From: Brumimicrobium sp040882265
GTDB lineage: Bacteria; Bacteroidota; Bacteroidia; Flavobacteriales_D; Crocinitomicaceae
Assembly (NCBI GenBank): GCA_040882265.1
Contig: JBBEBO010000073.1
Location: 1 to 30,743 of the forward strand
Length of the DNA stretch: 30,743 bases
Direction of reading: 5' to 3'
Shown here: positions 7,969-15,686 of the stretch, one piece after another
How positions within the stretch are numbered: the first letter of the stretch is position 1
How the letters are laid out: each line of letters opens with the position of its first letter
Made by a program: the position numbers and the translations under genes
Notes under the pieces: generated by a model
The model's database searches: none
What the model saw: only the letters and a program-made list of their open reading frames with translations
Told to the model about the DNA's origin: nothing

Positions 7969-7976
7969 CAAAGGTA
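7969..7976 (-). promoter_or_regulatory. -7 promoter element of rnpB
   Basis: Minus-strand TACCTTTG is an exact TAnnTTTG match, ending 7 nt before the P1-defined 5' end of the RNA. The spacing supports it as the rnpB promoter. A TTG at the expected distance is not evident. Confidence 0.65.
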
Positions 7977-7981
7977 CTGAT

Positions 7982-9073
7982 TTATTTGACAACTAATTTT
8001 GAAACATTTGTACCATCTACGGTGCTGGTTTTTACAAAATAAATCCCCGAAGTGATTTCTTTCAGCGAAAGTGAAGTTTGGTTAGCGCTTATATCTTGTT
8101 TATCCATCACTTTTTGTCCTGTATTTGAAAAAACAGAAACGCTTTTGATGTTTTTTGATGTCATTATAGCCACGTTCTCCTCAGCAGGATTTGGATATAG
8201 TGAAACATCAATCTTTTCATTATTCAAACTAGCGTCCAGTCCCAGATATTTATCGCGATAGGTAATATCAGTTACAGTTTCAGTATTATTAACTTCTTCA
8301 GTTTGAATTTGCAATACGGGTCTTTTTTCACCGTTTGTCCACCATTCATAAGAATGCATTGTTCTTTCAATAGGAATCCAAGTGCCTGTACCTGACATTT
8401 CAGCATAAAGCGAATCTTGTTCCTCAATAACATGATGCACTCTTAAAGTGTTAAACGTATCATATGGTGTAATTAATGTGCCATGACCGTCTACTATACT
8501 TTCTATTTGTCTATATTGAATGAATGTACCATCAAACATTGGATTAAAGTCAATATGTGTATAACTGCGCGAAGTAAAACTATCTTGGTAATTCATAGGG
8601 AATTTATATAAACTTTCAATGGTATCGCTTTTAAATCCAACCTCGTTTCCTTCAGCAGTTATAATGTACCCTGTGTTAGTTAGTGAATCGTCTTCGATTT
8701 TTGAAACGCGACTAATATCTTCAATATTTACAGGTAGAAAGTCTTCTACTAAGTCTAAAGGTAAGCCTTCAAATTTTTTGTAATAGTCAGAAACATATTC
8801 CGCTGAGGCATTAGGGCCAAACTGAATATTTACAAGAAATCCTGCTTGGGTAATATCGTGTGCAAATTCAATCCGCTGACTTTCAGCTTGTAGGTAAGAA
8901 AAATCCCAAACTTGATTATTTCCAGTAGTCGTGAAATCAATACTATTATCAGATGTAATAGAAATTCGTGCAGTATCATTTGCAGTCATGAAGTCATTAG
9001 AAGTGATTGTAGGTTGAGCTAAAAGTGTAATTATTGAGAAAAATGTAAATACAAAGGTAGTTGTTTTTATCAT
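7982..9073 (-). CDS. T9SS type A sorting-domain protein of unknown function
   Basis: A secreted 363-residue protein. The first 19 residues form a signal peptide ending LLAQ. The central 20-285 region is beta-rich with no domain I recognise. The C-terminal 73 residues (291-363) form a type A T9SS sorting domain, with the opening SLYPNPAEE, the middle VSVFSNTGQKV and the ending SGIYFVKT...KLVVK. It should be carried across the outer membrane by the type IX system and attached to the surface or released. It has its own full promoter inside the 3' end of the preceding gene, so it need not follow the sigma-factor operon. The rnpB promoter lies just beyond its stop. Confidence 0.85.
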   Translation of the reverse strand: MIKTTTFVFTFFSIITLLAQPTITSNDFMTANDTARISITSDNSIDFTTTGNNQVWDFSYLQAESQRIEFAHDITQAGFLVNIQFGPNASAEYVSDYYKKFEGLPLDLVEDFLPVNIEDISRVSKIEDDSLTNTGYIITAEGNEVGFKSDTIESLYKFPMNYQDSFTSRSYTHIDFNPMFDGTFIQYRQIESIVDGHGTLITPYDTFNTLRVHHVIEEQDSLYAEMSGTGTWIPIERTMHSYEWWTNGEKRPVLQIQTEEVNNTETVTDITYRDKYLGLDASLNNEKIDVSLYPNPAEENVAIMTSKNIKSVSVFSNTGQKVMDKQDISANQTSLSLKEITSGIYFVKTSTVDGTNVSKLVVK

Positions 9074-9097
9074 AGTTTTAGTTTTCTAAGTATTAAG

Positions 9098-9128
9098 CAA
9101 ATATATGTAAACTAATGAGCAATGCCAA
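9098..9128 (-). promoter_or_regulatory. Promoter of the T9SS protein gene (TTG-N20-TATATTTG)
   Basis: On the minus strand TTG (9126-9128) and TATATTTG (9098-9105) are separated by 20 nt. The -33 element lies within the last codons of the upstream lipoprotein gene. The predicted start is about 20 nt before the ATG at 9073. Confidence 0.7.
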
Positions 9129-10182
9129 AAGAATAACTAAACTCTCCATCAAGAATTTCTTGAGTTGATATATCTATGAACTTACAATTTAATGCTCCCT
9201 TCAAAATTGTAACGTCATTACCATTACTATTAGTTTCAAATGGTATAATATCTTCAACTTGTAAAGAGCTAGTATTTGATGAGTTAGGGATAGCAATGTA
9301 GTCTTTACCATTTAATTTTATTTCAACGGTTGCTGTATGATCCCAATGTGCTGAAGACTGATTTTCTATAGTTGTAAGGTCCTCAATAAAATATTTTGAA
9401 TGTGACGTATTTATAAATATTTCTTTCTCTCGATAAATGCCGTTTTCGTAAGTAACATGAGCTCCTAGTACAAAAGCATCAGACTCTACTTCCATCTTAA
9501 AATTTTCTTCGGTTGAAGTTAACTCGTCATTTACATACCATTTTACAGATTTTATAGGCTTGTTTGGACTGTCAATAAAAGCTATTGTTTTATTGTATTG
9601 AGTAACCATGTGTTTAATTAATCCATGTGAATTTTTTTCGTAACCAATTAACATATCGTTACATGTTTTACCCGAACTACCATCAATAAAACCGATTGTA
9701 GCACAAATATTATATTTACCAGGTTCATAAATTTTTAAAATACTATTATCTTGAACAACACCATCAACACTCCATTCTATTGAAGAAATATACTCTTTAT
9801 TGATGAAATTTTGTTGAGAGAAAACAGCTAAAGGTTCGTTACCAATATACGGAGCAACATTGAAAGCATCAAAGTCTGTAATTTCTGATTCAAAAGTAGG
9901 CAAGTCTAACATTCCTTCTAAAATTCGGATGGAAAAAGAAGTTTGTTTGTTTCCTAGAACTCCCATAAACTGACTTACGTTATTCCATTCAGATTTTTCA
10001 GTATCCATGTAAACATTATCTACCCCAGCCTTTAAAACAATTTGTTGGCTGCCTAACTTTCCTTCAACATTAAAAACAGGCAAATTTTCTTCAGGTAAAG
10101 GTTCCACGACATCTTTCTTACAAGAACTTCCAAATCCTAGCAACATCAAGCAAACAGTATAGTAGATATATTTCATCCTCAT
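9112..10182 (-). CDS. Hypothetical lipoprotein with PKD-like domains
   Basis: A 356-residue lipoprotein. The signal peptide ends at Cys 21 (GFGSSC) when read from the ATG at 10182. A second ATG two codons on (10176) gives a more typical signal peptide. The middle has two segments with the look of PKD/Ig-like beta sandwiches: about 135-175, with EWSVDGVVQDN and YEPGKYNICATIGF, and about 205-245, with VKWYVNDELTS. Function is unknown. Its start overlaps the stop of the anti-sigma-like gene (ATGA), so it is translationally coupled to the ECF cassette and may be its surface-exposed or periplasmic partner. Confidence 0.72.
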   Translation of the reverse strand: MRMKYIYYTVCLMLLGFGSSCKKDVVEPLPEENLPVFNVEGKLGSQQIVLKAGVDNVYMDTEKSEWNNVSQFMGVLGNKQTSFSIRILEGMLDLPTFESEITDFDAFNVAPYIGNEPLAVFSQQNFINKEYISSIEWSVDGVVQDNSILKIYEPGKYNICATIGFIDGSSGKTCNDMLIGYEKNSHGLIKHMVTQYNKTIAFIDSPNKPIKSVKWYVNDELTSTEENFKMEVESDAFVLGAHVTYENGIYREKEIFINTSHSKYFIEDLTTIENQSSAHWDHTATVEIKLNGKDYIAIPNSSNTSSLQVEDIIPFETNSNGNDVTILKGALNCKFIDISTQEILDGEFSYSFGIAH

Positions 10183-11456
10183 TTTAATAGATTATATCTT
10201 AACGTTAATTGTCCGAATAGTGGATTTGTAGTGGCTGATTCATTAAAGTACTTCCCTTCATTTATTCTACTCGATAAGTTTGTTCCAATTTTTACTCCGG
10301 CACTAAATCGATTGTTGATTTTTTGTTCAACCCAAATATATCCTTGAGTAGAAATTGAGTTTAAACCATCTTTTATACCTCTAAGTTTTTCTTTGCTTAC
10401 AACGGTTGAGTTTTCTAAACTTTCGTGATTCATAGTTGTTGAGACTAAGTAATTTATCTGCCCTCCAACACCAAAAGAAGTGTTGTTGTAGTTATAACCA
10501 AACTCTAATGGAACGTAAATATCCATAAGTGATTGATAAGATAAGTTACTCTGATGATTTGTGATTCCAAAACCATAAACTTTTGCACGTTGACTGACTA
10601 CTAAGTCAGCATTTGTTGTAATTTGAGAACCAACACCAGACCTAATTATTAATTTGTCTTTAGTAAATTCAACATTTATTGAAGCATCAAAAACGGCTGA
10701 TTGAAACGGTCTACTCGTTTCATAATTCTCCATCAATCCAACACTGACTTTAGCGTAATAATTTAGCTTCCTTTTATTATTAAACGCAATCAGTTTTTGT
10801 TCATTTTCAAGATTGTTAAGAGAAATCTTTTTAGGCTCTAATCTTGAAGTATTTTCTTCGTTAGATGAAATAAATGAACGAGTAGGGATTTCCTCTAAGT
10901 TAAATTCTTGTTTCTTTTCTTTGATTTGACTTTTTTCTTCTGTGATTAAATCAGGCGATTCAGAATTGGGCGTGTTGTCCTTAACATGAGTACCATCAAC
11001 TTCTTTATTTTCCACAACAAGAGGAATGGTATTGTTTTTATTTCCATTCAAATCCTTTCTGTTCTTATCTTTGGATTTAAATTCAGTTATACCTTGACCA
11101 GATGGGCTTTGTTGTTGATTTTTAGAATGGTTTTTATTTAATGCTAAACCATCTTCTTTACTGTTTTTTAGGGTGTTACTTTCTCTGTTGTTGTTTTTAG
11201 TCAAGTTGTTTTCAACTGTATTATGAGCAAGGACTTCTTGTTCATTAGGTGAATTATATTGAAATAACAATGCAATTAATAAAATTGAAAATACGGAGCC
11301 TCCAAGCGCCCAAAAAAGGTACCCACGTTTCTGCTTATCTTGCTCATCTAATGAGTTTTTAACTTCATTCCAATAAGCATGGTCATAGCGAGGAGCATCA
11401 CTGTTTTGAGCAGCGTCACGAAATAATTGGTCGATATTTTTATCGGATAATTTCAT
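10179..11456 (-). CDS. Inner-membrane-anchored protein with C-terminal outer-membrane barrel-like domain (putative anti-sigma)
   Basis: A 425-residue protein with three parts. Residues 1-44 are cytoplasmic and charged (DAPRYDHAYWNEVKNSLDE). One transmembrane helix spans about 46-67. A long Asn/Lys/Glu/Ser-rich linker covers about 70-225. The last 200 residues (about 230-425) show alternating beta-strand patterns and end in LTLRYNLLK, as in small Bacteroidota outer-membrane barrel domains. Encoded directly after an ECF sigma gene with a 4-nt overlap, the N-terminal part is placed to act as an anti-sigma domain. No zinc-binding HxxxCxxC motif is present. The anti-sigma role is inferred from context only. 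Confidence 0.68.
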   Translation of the reverse strand: MKLSDKNIDQLFRDAAQNSDAPRYDHAYWNEVKNSLDEQDKQKRGYLFWALGGSVFSILLIALLFQYNSPNEQEVLAHNTVENNLTKNNNRESNTLKNSKEDGLALNKNHSKNQQQSPSGQGITEFKSKDKNRKDLNGNKNNTIPLVVENKEVDGTHVKDNTPNSESPDLITEEKSQIKEKKQEFNLEEIPTRSFISSNEENTSRLEPKKISLNNLENEQKLIAFNNKRKLNYYAKVSVGLMENYETSRPFQSAVFDASINVEFTKDKLIIRSGVGSQITTNADLVVSQRAKVYGFGITNHQSNLSYQSLMDIYVPLEFGYNYNNTSFGVGGQINYLVSTTMNHESLENSTVVSKEKLRGIKDGLNSISTQGYIWVEQKINNRFSAGVKIGTNLSSRINEGKYFNESATTNPLFGQLTLRYNLLK

Positions 11457-12028
11457 ATAGCTATATTCGACAATGCAACACGTTGTTGTTTAGTTAATAA
11501 TACTTTTAATTCTTTTCGAGCAGTAGAAAGATGCCATTTCGAAGTTCCTTCTGACATGTCCATTATTTCACCTATTTCTCGGTGATTGTAACCTTCAATA
11601 ACATAAAGCATAAAAACCCTTTTGGTATCTGGCTTTAAACGATCTAAAAGTATCATTATATCAGATTCACCAAAATCATTTTCGGCGTTATTACGAACAC
11701 CAGTTGAGTGAAACTCTAACTCTCTTTCATTGTCACGTTTACTTATTCGTTCTCTGTATTTTTTATTTTTCCTGTATTCATCTATAAGTGTATTCGTCAT
11801 TACTCTTTTTGCCCAAGCAGCAAATGGAGTTTCTGTAATATCGATGGTATTAAGATTTTTTAGTATTTTGAGATATGCTACATTGTATATAGCTCGTGCA
11901 TCTTCTTCGTTTTTATGATAACGCATACAAACGGGCATAAGAAATTTGAAGCAAGCTTCATAGAGTTGCTCTTGTGCCTTTCGCTTGTTCTTCATACAAG
12001 CCTTTATGAGGTCAGCGTCTACGTACAT
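11453..12028 (-). CDS. ECF (group 4) RNA polymerase sigma factor
   Basis: A 191-residue sigma factor. Region 2 spans about 15-90 (AQEQLYEACF through FAAWAKRVMTNTLIDEYR) and region 4 about 125-180, with the helix-turn-helix HREIGEIMDMSEGTSKWHLS. The frame is open from a TTG at 12067, but the ATG at 12028 gives the N-terminus typical of the family (short lead, then DADLIKACMKNKRKAQ), so I chose it. Its stop overlaps the start of the membrane-anchored gene, and a PKD-like lipoprotein follows with another 4-nt overlap. Such sigma/transmembrane pairs usually respond to envelope signals. The target genes are not visible. Confidence 0.88.
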   Translation of the reverse strand: MYVDADLIKACMKNKRKAQEQLYEACFKFLMPVCMRYHKNEEDARAIYNVAYLKILKNLNTIDITETPFAAWAKRVMTNTLIDEYRKNKKYRERISKRDNERELEFHSTGVRNNAENDFGESDIMILLDRLKPDTKRVFMLYVIEGYNHREIGEIMDMSEGTSKWHLSTARKELKVLLTKQQRVALSNIAI

Positions 12029-12560
12029 GTAGTCTCTTATTGTTCGTATATTACGATTTTGTTGCAATTTAATGAAAATTAGTCATGTAACCTTAACTCT
12101 TGCATTAAAAACGAAATTTTATACTAAACCGTTGGTGATTTTTTAATTTTTATTTAAAATTTAATACCTATCAGGATGTTTACTAGTTAAATAAAGATTC
12201 TTCGAATTTACTGATATACGAATATAACTGTTACTTTTCCCCAGTTTTAACCGCCAAGAACGCCATGTTTGCGCAAAGCACACCATGAAATCCTCTTTGC
12301 GATCATTGCCCCTCCTTAGCGACCATTACCGAATGGTCGGTACTTTACCGAACAGTCGGTACTTTGCGTGCGGTTAAAAACTTACTGGTAAAGTATCCGA
12401 TACACATTTAAAATTTTTAATACGAGAACTAATTACTCTAAGGAACTTCTCATTATTTAGAGGGTAAGACTAAATCATAAAATTTATTAATTTACTGGTA
12501 AATACTTGATTTATTTAATCGATAATTGTATATTATGCGTGAACAATAAAAAAAAATATT
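12029..12560. other. Long intergenic region between divergent sigma operon and ytxH cluster
   Basis: No gene was found. The region is AT-rich except for a GC-rich palindromic insertion at 12244-12381. An 11-bp direct repeat TTACTGGTAAA occurs at 12382-12392 and again at 12492-12502. Each copy carries inverted TTAC/GTAA arms. TTG at 12506-12508 followed after 20 nt by TATATTATG is a weak promoter match for the downstream ytxH-like gene. Confidence 0.6.
12244..12381. repeat. Palindromic GC-rich element with tandem hairpins
   Basis: The ends TTTTAACCGC (12245-12254) and GCGGTTAAAA (12370-12379) are perfect 10-bp inverted repeats. Inside, CGCAAAG (12272-12278) is mirrored by CTTTGCG at 12295-12301 and 12362-12368. 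Two tandem 19-bp units lie at 12328-12346 and 12347-12365. They differ at two positions, and each forms a small hairpin ACCGA-N4-TCGGT. The element resembles the dispersed AACCGCAAAG-type palindromic repeats seen in many bacterial genomes. That relationship is from memory and has not been checked. No coding capacity was found. Confidence 0.7.
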
Positions 12561-12887
12561 ATGTCAGACAACAAAGGGAATACAGGAGAAGTGTTATTAT
12601 CATTATTAGCTGGCGCAGCAATCGGCGTTGGAGTAGGTGTTTTAATTGCACCTGATAAAGGTTCTAACACTCGTCAAAAGATTAAAGACAAATTTGATAG
12701 TTCGAAAGAAGATGTTATGGATAAGTTTGATGAAATAAAAGCTTATATTAAACAGAAATCTGGTGATGTATCTTCTGGAATAGATGAAGCTATCGATGAG
12801 GCACTAGCAGAAAAGGGAGCAAAGAAAGAGGAATTAATTTCTATGTTGGAAGAGAAACTAAAAGCGCTTAAAAAAGCTGCTAAGTAA
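12561..12887 (+). CDS. YtxH-domain protein
   Basis: A 108-residue small protein. A Gly/Ala-rich hydrophobic segment (about 11-30, LLSLLAGAAIGVGVGVLIAP) is followed by PDKGSNTRQKIKDK, the YtxH signature, and by a charged helical tail (about 35-108) likely to be coiled coil. YtxH proteins are common general-stress or envelope-associated proteins of unclear mechanism. It is the first gene of a plus-strand cluster with a holin-like membrane protein and a small basic protein, 23 nt before the next gene. Confidence 0.85.
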   Translation: MSDNKGNTGEVLLSLLAGAAIGVGVGVLIAPDKGSNTRQKIKDKFDSSKEDVMDKFDEIKAYIKQKSGDVSSGIDEAIDEALAEKGAKKEELISMLEEKLKALKKAAK

Positions 12888-12910
12888 GCATTTTAACTAA
12901 CAAAACTATT

Positions 12911-13261
12911 ATGGCTTTTAGCGAATTACGTGATAATGTAGATGATCTTCAACAAGACACAAAGGCGTATATAGATAAAAATATCGAATACTATAAATTG
13001 CTCGGATTTAAAATTGTAGCGAAGACTACGATTATGTTTGTGAAGTATTCTTTGATTTTATTGTCTTTTGCTTTTGTGTTATTGTTTGGCTCTATTGCAG
13101 CTGGGTTTGCAATAGGATCGGTGCTTGAAAATACTGCGCTTGGCTTTTTAATAATTGCTGGGGCATACTTAGTAATAGGGCTGATTTTCCTGCTTTTAAA
13201 TTACAAGGCTGTGGAAAAGCCAATCCTCAAAAGATTTTCAGATATGTTTTTTAAAGATTAA
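12911..13261 (+). CDS. Phage holin family (superfamily III-like) small membrane protein
   Basis: A 116-residue protein with a charged amphipathic N-terminus (1-40) and two transmembrane helices (about 43-66 and 75-98), ending in a short basic tail. It matches the chromosomal 'phage holin family protein' group (PF07332-like), commonly encoded next to YtxH proteins in Bacteroidota. No phage gene is nearby, so a lytic role is unlikely and an envelope or stress role is more plausible. It lies 23 nt after the ytxH-like gene and 3 nt before the next gene. Confidence 0.78.
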   Translation: MAFSELRDNVDDLQQDTKAYIDKNIEYYKLLGFKIVAKTTIMFVKYSLILLSFAFVLLFGSIAAGFAIGSVLENTALGFLIIAGAYLVIGLIFLLLNYKAVEKPILKRFSDMFFKD

Positions 13262-13264
13262 ATT

Positions 13265-13510
13265 ATGGACAAGAAAAAATACAGTTCATTTAATGAAATA
13301 GAAAGGGATCTTCAGATTCTAAAGTTGGAGCGTGAAATTTATCACGAGAAAATATTGTTGAATTCTGAAAGATTAAAAGATAATCTTTCTCCTTTAAAAG
13401 TTTTAAAAAACACTGTTTTATCCAAAGGAAAGGGTGTTTCATCTTCAATGATAATGAGCATAATTGGAATAGCTGTTCCAATTATTTTTAAAAAGTTTAA
13501 AGGTAAGTAA
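13265..13510 (+). CDS. Small basic protein, DUF6327-like
   Basis: An 81-residue protein. The N-terminal half is helical and charged (FNEIERDLQILKLEREI), and a hydrophobic segment near the C-terminus (about 60-75, SMIMSIIGIAVPIIF) is followed by basic residues. It resembles the small third protein that follows YtxH and holin-like genes in Flavobacteriia (DUF6327 by recollection). It starts 3 nt after the holin-like stop and so belongs to the same operon. The role is unknown. Confidence 0.65.
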   Translation: MDKKKYSSFNEIERDLQILKLEREIYHEKILLNSERLKDNLSPLKVLKNTVLSKGKGVSSSMIMSIIGIAVPIIFKKFKGK

Positions 13511-13543
13511 TGTCATCATATCGTTTTAAATATCACAACTGAG

Positions 13544-14029
13544 ATGAAACTATTTGTTTTAAGACACGCAAAAACTGAAAGGCAATCATCTTCTGGAAAG
13601 GATTTTGATCGCGACATAAATCAAAAAGGATTTAGTCAGTTAGGTTTAATGAGTAATTATTTAAAAGACAATTATTTTGAAAATTCTTTCCGTGTTTTTT
13701 GCTCGTCTGCTGAAAGAACTAGAACTACTTTTAATGAAATTAAAGATAATCTCAACTATGATAAAGTGACTTTTCATAGTGATATTTATTTGCCTAGTTT
13801 GCAGGAATTACTTTTGTTTATTTGGAAGCAAAACGTATCGAATTCAGATATTTTATTGATTGGACATAATGATGGACTATCCGATTTGTGCAATTATATT
13901 TCAGATGATAACTATTTGCTTCCAACTTGTGGTTTAGTTGTATTTGATTTCCCTGAATTCAGCAATTCCAATCAAATAAGTGAAAATACCGGAGTTGAAC
14001 TAGATCGATATTACCCTATAGTTGAGTAG
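13544..14029 (+). CDS. SixA-like histidine phosphatase
   Basis: A 161-residue member of the histidine phosphatase superfamily. The N-terminal LFVLRHAKTER (3-13) supplies the phospho-accepting His8. CSSAERTRTT (53-62) supplies the second arginine, and LLIGHNDGLSDL (104-115) the second histidine H108. The protein is short and lacks extra subdomains, as in SixA, which removes phosphate from phosphohistidine proteins. The true substrate is unknown. It lies 33 nt after the small basic protein gene on the same strand and may be part of that cluster. Confidence 0.85.
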   Translation: MKLFVLRHAKTERQSSSGKDFDRDINQKGFSQLGLMSNYLKDNYFENSFRVFCSSAERTRTTFNEIKDNLNYDKVTFHSDIYLPSLQELLLFIWKQNVSNSDILLIGHNDGLSDLCNYISDDNYLLPTCGLVVFDFPEFSNSNQISENTGVELDRYYPIVE

Positions 14030-14142
14030 TTATTAATTTTATGGGTTTCGAATCATCCTTACACCACTAAATCTCGCAGACACGTCTTAAAATATTGAAC
14101 TTTAAACCTTAAAACCAAACATTAAGACTTCTCAATTTTCAG

Positions 14143-14865
14143 TCACTCCATTATTTTATCTAGTCGATCTTTACTCGAGGAAAAAGTTAATATATCATTG
14201 AGTTTATAAAATTGACCTTTATCGAGAGTTCTAGGATAACACATTTCTATGAAATTCATTAAATCACTTTCGTGGGAGAATTGAGGAGCAAGTTGTTTAA
14301 TTTGAGCTACCGAAATATATCTTGATACTAGCGCCTGTTTTGCGAGTTTCATTTTGTCGTCAGCAAAAGATTCCTCCTCCATTCGTTTTTCTAAATCATC
14401 AACCTCGATTAAAGTTCCATCTGTATTGGTAGTGCTATATACGTAAAAGAAATGGGCTGTTGGTTGCTCATCAATAAACTTATCGAGTTCATCTTTTGAC
14501 GAGCTAAAAGAAAACAAAGAACTTAATTTGTAAAAGTTGTCAATATCGTAAGTTTTATCAAAAGCCCACTTCATAAAGGTCAGTTGATCAGATTCAAAAT
14601 TGAAGTTTTCAGATAGCTCCTCGATGTCTGAAACTCTGAGGCAGTTGTACTTTGTGGCTTGTTTAATGATTTTCATTTTTTCGTCAGTAAATGAAGCTTC
14701 AGCAACAGATTTATTTAATTCATCTAAGTTGCTTAATAAAACACCTCGATTACAATTCACATAGCCTGAATATGAGGGGATCAAAGAATAAATTATTGGG
14801 TTACTTTGTGCTTTAATAAATAGCGGGAAAAGTAGTAAAACAGGGAAAATAATTTTAAACTTCAT
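14143..14865 (-). CDS. Exported protein with two tandem DUF4476 domains
   Basis: A 240-residue protein with a signal peptide (1-20, ending IKAQ). Two homologous helical repeats fill the rest, at about 45-131 and 155-239. Each contains F(T/A)D(E/D)KMK..KQA, an ES-D-L/Q-F block, a FYKL block and the ending FSSSKD-LDK. This is the DUF4476 pattern, normally present once per protein. Two extracytoplasmic cysteines lie at 38 and 75. Function is unknown. It stands alone, convergent with the SixA-like gene. Confidence 0.82.
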   Translation of the reverse strand: MKFKIIFPVLLLFPLFIKAQSNPIIYSLIPSYSGYVNCNRGVLLSNLDELNKSVAEASFTDEKMKIIKQATKYNCLRVSDIEELSENFNFESDQLTFMKWAFDKTYDIDNFYKLSSLFSFSSSKDELDKFIDEQPTAHFFYVYSTTNTDGTLIEVDDLEKRMEEESFADDKMKLAKQALVSRYISVAQIKQLAPQFSHESDLMNFIEMCYPRTLDKGQFYKLNDILTFSSSKDRLDKIME

Positions 14866-15005
14866 AATTTCTAATGTTTTTCAGTAGAACAAACGCATTT
14901 TTTACTTTAATTGGATACTATTTTAGAAATTCAAATAATATGCCAAAACCTCATTAATGCATGCTATTTACAGTACTTAACTAAAGTTTAACTTTACAGC
15001 ATCTT

Positions 15006-15686
15006 TTATGTATTATTATTCTCATCATCACTAGCGCTATAATCAGAAAGTGTTTGCTCATCAGCAAAATAGAAAACTCTGACAGTTGCAGTGTCGTTTA
15101 AGAAATCAATTTTTCCTACTTCAAACCTGTTGATTTTTAATCCAGTTCTACTTTCTAAATCTTCCAACATTTCACTATACATCTCTGGCTTGATAAGGTT
15201 AATTTTTTCATAAACCACTGTTTTTCGCGTCTCGTGTTTAAGTAGCCAAACATACTCTAGACCAGCAGTTAAAAGAACAACTGTAGCGTTTAATATAAGT
15301 ACTTCTGTGATGCTGATCTGTTTTTTTGCTAAAGCATTTACTACTGACATACCTATGACAATAAATAAGTAGGTCATTTCTTTGATTTCAATAGGGTTTG
15401 TTCTATATCTAATGATCCCAAAAATTGCGAATAAACCAAGCCCCATACCTATATCAATGTCAAGTTTTTTAAGAGCAAAACATAAAAAGAATGTAATTAA
15501 ACCTATTAAATAATATGTAAAGAGGTAGTCCTTTCGTTTAGTTTTTGGGTAATAAATGAAGCGTATAATAATTGTAGTGAAAAATAAATTCAGTATCAAT
15601 CGATAGATTAATGTGTATACGTCTTTATTGAAGAGTTGAAGATCCAACAAATCAATTATACTTTTCGAAGATTCAAGTAACATCAT
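15006..15686 (-). CDS. DUF4956 family membrane protein
   Basis: A 226-residue protein with four or five membrane helices in the first 145 residues and a soluble C-terminal domain (about 155-226). The central segment GLGLFAIFGIIRYRTNPIE (about 82-100) is the DUF4956 signature. It overlaps the end of the VTC-domain gene by 14 nt, and DUF4956 genes are recurrently paired with VTC-type genes across bacteria. It is likely the membrane partner of the neighbouring enzyme, perhaps handling polyphosphate or another product. Direct evidence for that job is lacking here. Confidence 0.85.
   Translation of the reverse strand: MMLLESSKSIIDLLDLQLFNKDVYTLIYRLILNLFFTTIIIRFIYYPKTKRKDYLFTYYLIGLITFFLCFALKKLDIDIGMGLGLFAIFGIIRYRTNPIEIKEMTYLFIVIGMSVVNALAKKQISITEVLILNATVVLLTAGLEYVWLLKHETRKTVVYEKINLIKPEMYSEMLEDLESRTGLKINRFEVGKIDFLNDTATVRVFYFADEQTLSDYSASDDENNNT

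Noticed and set aside
12029..12067. N-terminal extension of the sigma factor from a TTG codon
   Set aside because: The extra 13 residues are unlike ECF N-termini and an ATG at 12028 gives the usual start.
12911..13261. Prophage lysis gene (holin)
   Set aside because: No endolysin, phage structural gene, integrase or att repeats nearby. Chromosomal holin-family proteins next to YtxH are common in Bacteroidota.
14040..14060. tRNA T-arm-like GGTTTCGAATCATCC
   Set aside because: No acceptor stem, anticodon arm or CCA-proximal pairing can be formed around it.
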